A stretch of DNA of 35,096 bases from Lachnospiraceae bacterium (lineage in GTDB: Bacteria > Bacillota > Clostridia > Lachnospirales > Lachnospiraceae). A program made the translations under genes and the position numbers. This document shows positions 32,620-35,096 of the stretch, piece by piece. The stretch lies in contig JAJQGP010000100.1 in assembly GCA_021200475.1 (NCBI GenBank), forward strand, positions 1-35,096, in the 5' to 3' direction. Within the stretch, counting starts at the first letter, position 1, and every line of letters begins with the position of its first letter. A model generated the notes under the pieces. The model had not been told where the DNA came from and made no database searches. It saw nothing but the letters and a program-made list of their open reading frames with translations.

Positions 32620-34095
32620 ATGAAAGAAATAAAAACCGATCATTGGCAGGTAGATGAGAACCAAAACGATGCAGATAAAAGCTTCCGAAAGGAATGGGAG
32701 CCCGGAGAAGTCATCGAAGTACTGCGGGAAGACATTGCGATTCCGGAAGCCGTAAAACAAAAAGCGAACGAGGCTTTTTCCAAAATACAGCAGGAAGCAG
32801 AAGCAAATGAAGCTTTTTCCAAAATACAACAGGAAGCAGAGGAGAACGAAGTTTTTTCCAAAATGAGACAGGGAACAATTACAGATACGCATTCCGAGAT
32901 TCCAGAGGAAGAAACTATGTATGAGGCCGAAGCCATTGCTATCAATGGTTCTGGCGAACAGAGTCAAAAAGGCAACAGACATTCTGGCACAGGAAAAAGA
33001 AGCACCCGCAGACACGCACTGACCATCGGAATCGCAGCAGCGTGCGCGGTGATGGTCTGCGGCGTCGGCGCGGTGGCCGCGTACCGGCAGTGGAGCCGCT
33101 CTGTAGAGAAGGGAATGCAGGCGGATGAAGACCAGCTTGCCGACCTGGAAGCGGAGCAAATGCTGTCCGTATCCGGGACATCGGTGGCCGACCAGGGCGT
33201 GACGATTACCTCAGAAGAATCCATTGTAGACAATCATTATGCCTATCTCGTATTCAAAGTGGAAGGCTACACACTGGAAGATGGCGCACAGCCGGAATTT
33301 ACAAATGTGGAGGTGAACGCGACTGACGGAGAAGACCTGTATCTGGACGGAAGCGGAGCTACCGCCTGCAACTTCTATAACGGTCTGATTGTCGGCGAAA
33401 ACGGAAGAGCGGTAAACGCGGATGGAAGTGAGATCAAAACGGATGCGGATGGAAACTTTCTGCTGCAATATGTGCAGGACGACGGAAGTCTGGAATATTG
33501 TATTACCCTTTATTCCACAGAAGAAGGCGCATTTATCGGAAGGGAGCTGCACATTGAATTCCAGGGGCTGGGGGCGTATATTGAAGATTCCGAAGAGGAA
33601 ATCCGAACAGACATCGGCGGTACGTGGAGCTTTGATCTGACTCTGGCCGGTTCCGCCAACACGACCACCTTTGATCTGGATGCGGAGCTTGGAGGCAGCG
33701 ATGCGACTGTCATTCAGGCGGTTCTCTCGCCGCTTTCCGCAACCATATACTATGAGTTTCCTTATTCCAAATACACCGTAGAAACGGTCGAACCAGACGG
33801 AACGACACGAACCACCTCTCTGTTTGATGAGGCGCCGGCATTTCTCGGCTTCCGCATGAAAGATGGCACAGATATCCGTTATCTGACCGGCGGAGGATCA
33901 AGCGGCTATGAAAACGGCGGGACCGACGCCGAGAATGGGGAAATGATCCTTTACCATGTGATACAGGGTTACGGACGGGTCATTGATGTGGATGAGATCG
34001 AAAGCCTGTTGTTCCTGAAATCCTATCCGGAAGAATCAGAAGATGGAGAAACGGCGCTCACGGATGAGAATCTGTATATTGTACCGCTGCAATAA
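32620..34095 (+). CDS. Membrane-anchored anti-sigma factor, DUF4179/RsiV-like
   Basis: 491 residues. A cytoplasmic N-terminal part of about 130 residues is followed by one membrane helix (HALTIGIAAACAVMVCGVGA, about 132-154) and a large Thr/Asp-rich extracellular beta domain beginning TSVADQGVTITSEESIVDNH. This is the layout of anti-sigma factors encoded after ECF sigma genes in Clostridia. The cytoplasmic part contains nearly three copies of a 13-residue repeat (ANEAFSKIQQEAE). AAGGAGG precedes ATG 32620 by 10 nt. Confidence 0.83.
   Translation: MKEIKTDHWQVDENQNDADKSFRKEWEPGEVIEVLREDIAIPEAVKQKANEAFSKIQQEAEANEAFSKIQQEAEENEVFSKMRQGTITDTHSEIPEEETMYEAEAIAINGSGEQSQKGNRHSGTGKRSTRRHALTIGIAAACAVMVCGVGAVAAYRQWSRSVEKGMQADEDQLADLEAEQMLSVSGTSVADQGVTITSEESIVDNHYAYLVFKVEGYTLEDGAQPEFTNVEVNATDGEDLYLDGSGATACNFYNGLIVGENGRAVNADGSEIKTDADGNFLLQYVQDDGSLEYCITLYSTEEGAFIGRELHIEFQGLGAYIEDSEEEIRTDIGGTWSFDLTLAGSANTTTFDLDAELGGSDATVIQAVLSPLSATIYYEFPYSKYTVETVEPDGTTRTTSLFDEAPAFLGFRMKDGTDIRYLTGGGSSGYENGGTDAENGEMILYHVIQGYGRVIDVDEIESLLFLKSYPEESEDGETALTDENLYIVPLQ
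32764..32871 (+). repeat. 39-bp in-frame tandem repeat in the anti-sigma gene
   Basis: Units start at 32764, 32803 and 32842 (the last partial, 30 bp). They encode ANEAFSKIQQEAE twice and then ENEVFSKMRQ, in the cytoplasmic linker between the presumed sigma-binding end and the membrane helix. Confidence 0.9.
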
Positions 34096-34188
34096 TACGA
34101 TATGTAAAATAAGAGCAGCATTTTACAAAGCATTATCTGTGGCATAGGAGCCAGTTATAGGGAAATGTCTCATGGATAAATCACACAG

Positions 34189-34232
34189 AAAAGTTCGCCG
34201 GGAATCGGATCATCGGTTCCCGGCGAACTTTT
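34189..34232. terminator. Strong bidirectional terminator between convergent genes
   Basis: A perfect 16-bp stem, AAAAGTTCGCCGGGAA with TTCCCGGCGAACTTTT, and a 12-nt loop, between the anti-sigma and acetyltransferase genes. A weaker TGTAAAAT/ATTTTACA hairpin lies at 34103-34127. Confidence 0.9.
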
Positions 34233-34258
34233 CATATAGCAGAAGAGTCAGCGCTTTC

Positions 34259-34882
34259 TCATGCTTCTGATTCGAACTCTGCCCAGTCAATCTTTCTGTC
34301 TTTAAAATAATACTCCCGGTCGTGCTCGTTCACTTCCCGCAACACCCGGCAGGGATTGCCGACCGCGATGGTGTTGGACGGCAGATCCTTTGTGACCACA
34401 CTGCCAGCGCCAATCACCACATTATCGCCAATGGTAATGCCCGGCAGAATCTGAACGCCCGCGCCGATCCAGCAGTTTTTTCCGATGTGGACGGGCATAT
34501 TATACTGATACCCTTTTTCACGCAGCTGGGGCAGGATCGGATGTCCCGCAGTCGCTACTGTCACATTCGGGCCAAACATGGTATGGTCGCCCACATAGAT
34601 ATGGGTGTCGTCCACCATCGTCACGCCAAAGTTGCAGTAAACACCATTGCCAAAATGGACATGGCCGCCTCCCATGTTCGAGTAAAAGGGCGGCTCGATA
34701 TAGCATTCCTCCCCAATTTCAGCGAACATTTCTTTCATTAGAGCCTGCCGTTTCTCCATCTCTGTCGGACGGGTCTGGTTAAAGTCATAAAGGCGGTCAA
34801 GCCGTTTCAGCTGATCGCGCATGATTTCCTCATCTCCTGGCAGATACAATTCCCCTGTGTGCAGTCTGTCTTTCATAGCCAT
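34259..34882 (-). CDS. Sugar O-acetyltransferase (LacA/Maa family)
   Basis: 207 residues of left-handed beta-helix acetyltransferase. The N-terminal MKDRLHTGELYLPGDEEI is the Maa domain. Then PFYSNMGGGHVHFGNGVYCN, MFGPNVTVATAGHP with the catalytic His, and hexapeptide repeats NCWIGAGVQILPGITIGDN then VVIGAGSVVTKDL follow. It transfers acetyl from acetyl-CoA to sugar hydroxyls. The ATG is 1 bp past the stop of the MATE gene, with GGAGG at good distance, so the two are co-transcribed. Confidence 0.92.
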   Translation of the reverse strand: MAMKDRLHTGELYLPGDEEIMRDQLKRLDRLYDFNQTRPTEMEKRQALMKEMFAEIGEECYIEPPFYSNMGGGHVHFGNGVYCNFGVTMVDDTHIYVGDHTMFGPNVTVATAGHPILPQLREKGYQYNMPVHIGKNCWIGAGVQILPGITIGDNVVIGAGSVVTKDLPSNTIAVGNPCRVLREVNEHDREYYFKDRKIDWAEFESEA

Positions 34883-34883
34883 T

Positions 34884-35096
34884 TTAAAATTCCTCCTTCT
34901 TTGTCAGGTTTTTCACCCATCTGTATTTTTTATAATGAATATACACCGCCGGCAGCTTGATCAGCTCGTCAAGGCTGACGATGAAATATACTGCAATAAC
35001 CGGAAGTTTGATAACGAATGCGCTTAAAAAACCAAGCGGAACAGAAATACACCACATCACTACTGTGTCGCAGAGGAAACCAAATTTAGAGTCTCC
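34884..35096 (-). CDS. MATE family transporter, C-terminal part (runs off the window)
   Basis: The last 70 residues are visible: GDSKFGFLCDTVVMWCISVP, a hydrophobic helix, then LDELIKLPAVYIHYKKYRWV and KNLTKKEEF. This is the usual end of MATE exporters, in which the final helix is followed by a basic tail. It is a different protein from the MATE at 15239-16594. The 5' part is outside the window. Confidence 0.82.
   Translation of the reverse strand, partial: GDSKFGFLCDTVVMWCISVPLGFLSAFVIKLPVIAVYFIVSLDELIKLPAVYIHYKKYRWVKNLTKKEEF

Overview
The window looks like chromosomal DNA of a gut-type Clostridia, most likely a Lachnospiraceae relative. The grounds are gene style and content: AGGAGG ribosome sites, sigma-A promoters, Opp/Dpp, MATE and ECF/anti-sigma pairs, and several ATPase families that are multi-copy in this group. 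This is inference from reading; no search was run.

Region 1 (1-7402, minus strand) is the start of a cell-surface polysaccharide locus. A promoter at 7374-7402 feeds a leader of about 510 nt, then a polyprenyl-phosphate sugar-1-phosphate transferase. A gene-poor gap follows. Next come a NUDIX hydrolase, a phosphohexomutase, mannose-1-phosphate guanylyltransferase, mannose-6-phosphate isomerase and the 5' end of GDP-mannose 4,6-dehydratase. Together these convert fructose-6-P to GDP-mannose and on to a GDP-6-deoxyhexose. manC carries an in-frame amber codon where its family normally has a Trp.

Region 2 (7.5-15.1 kb) is accessory and heavily decayed. It holds a broken AAA ATPase, a small alarmone synthetase, an intact AAA-ATPase/PD-(D/E)XK protein, an AAA_14/DUF4143 ATPase with a 23-nt tandem array in its promoter, and fragments of a heparinase II/III-type gene, a solute-binding protein and a MATE gene. 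A second array, of 33-nt period, lies upstream of the heparinase fragment.

Region 3 (15.1-22.8 kb, plus strand) is ordinary and intact: a MATE exporter, then a peptide-type ABC importer (binding protein, two permeases, two ATPases). A terminator-like hairpin lies just after the probable promoter, and a strong hairpin lies between the binding-protein and permease genes.

Region 4 (22.8-31 kb) is mixed: a deleted AraC regulator, an SGNH hydrolase with a 19-nt degenerate repeat at its 3' end, an archaeal-type ATPase broken at a 7-base homopolymer, an orphan NADAR protein, a small-protein/hydrolase/DUF362 operon, and another AAA_14 ATPase. This last ATPase has its own 33-period array and is flanked by 76-bp direct repeats, which are two copies of the regulatory region between the hydrolase operon and a lysR gene.

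Region 5 (31-35.1 kb) has the LysR regulator, an ECF sigma factor with its anti-sigma factor, a sugar O-acetyltransferase and the C-terminus of a second MATE transporter.

The most unusual theme is the set of ATPase plus PD-(D/E)XK-like fusion genes. Three of them each carry a different direct-repeat set overlapping their own promoter. This suggests an autoregulated, self-addressed family that moves as cassettes and decays often.
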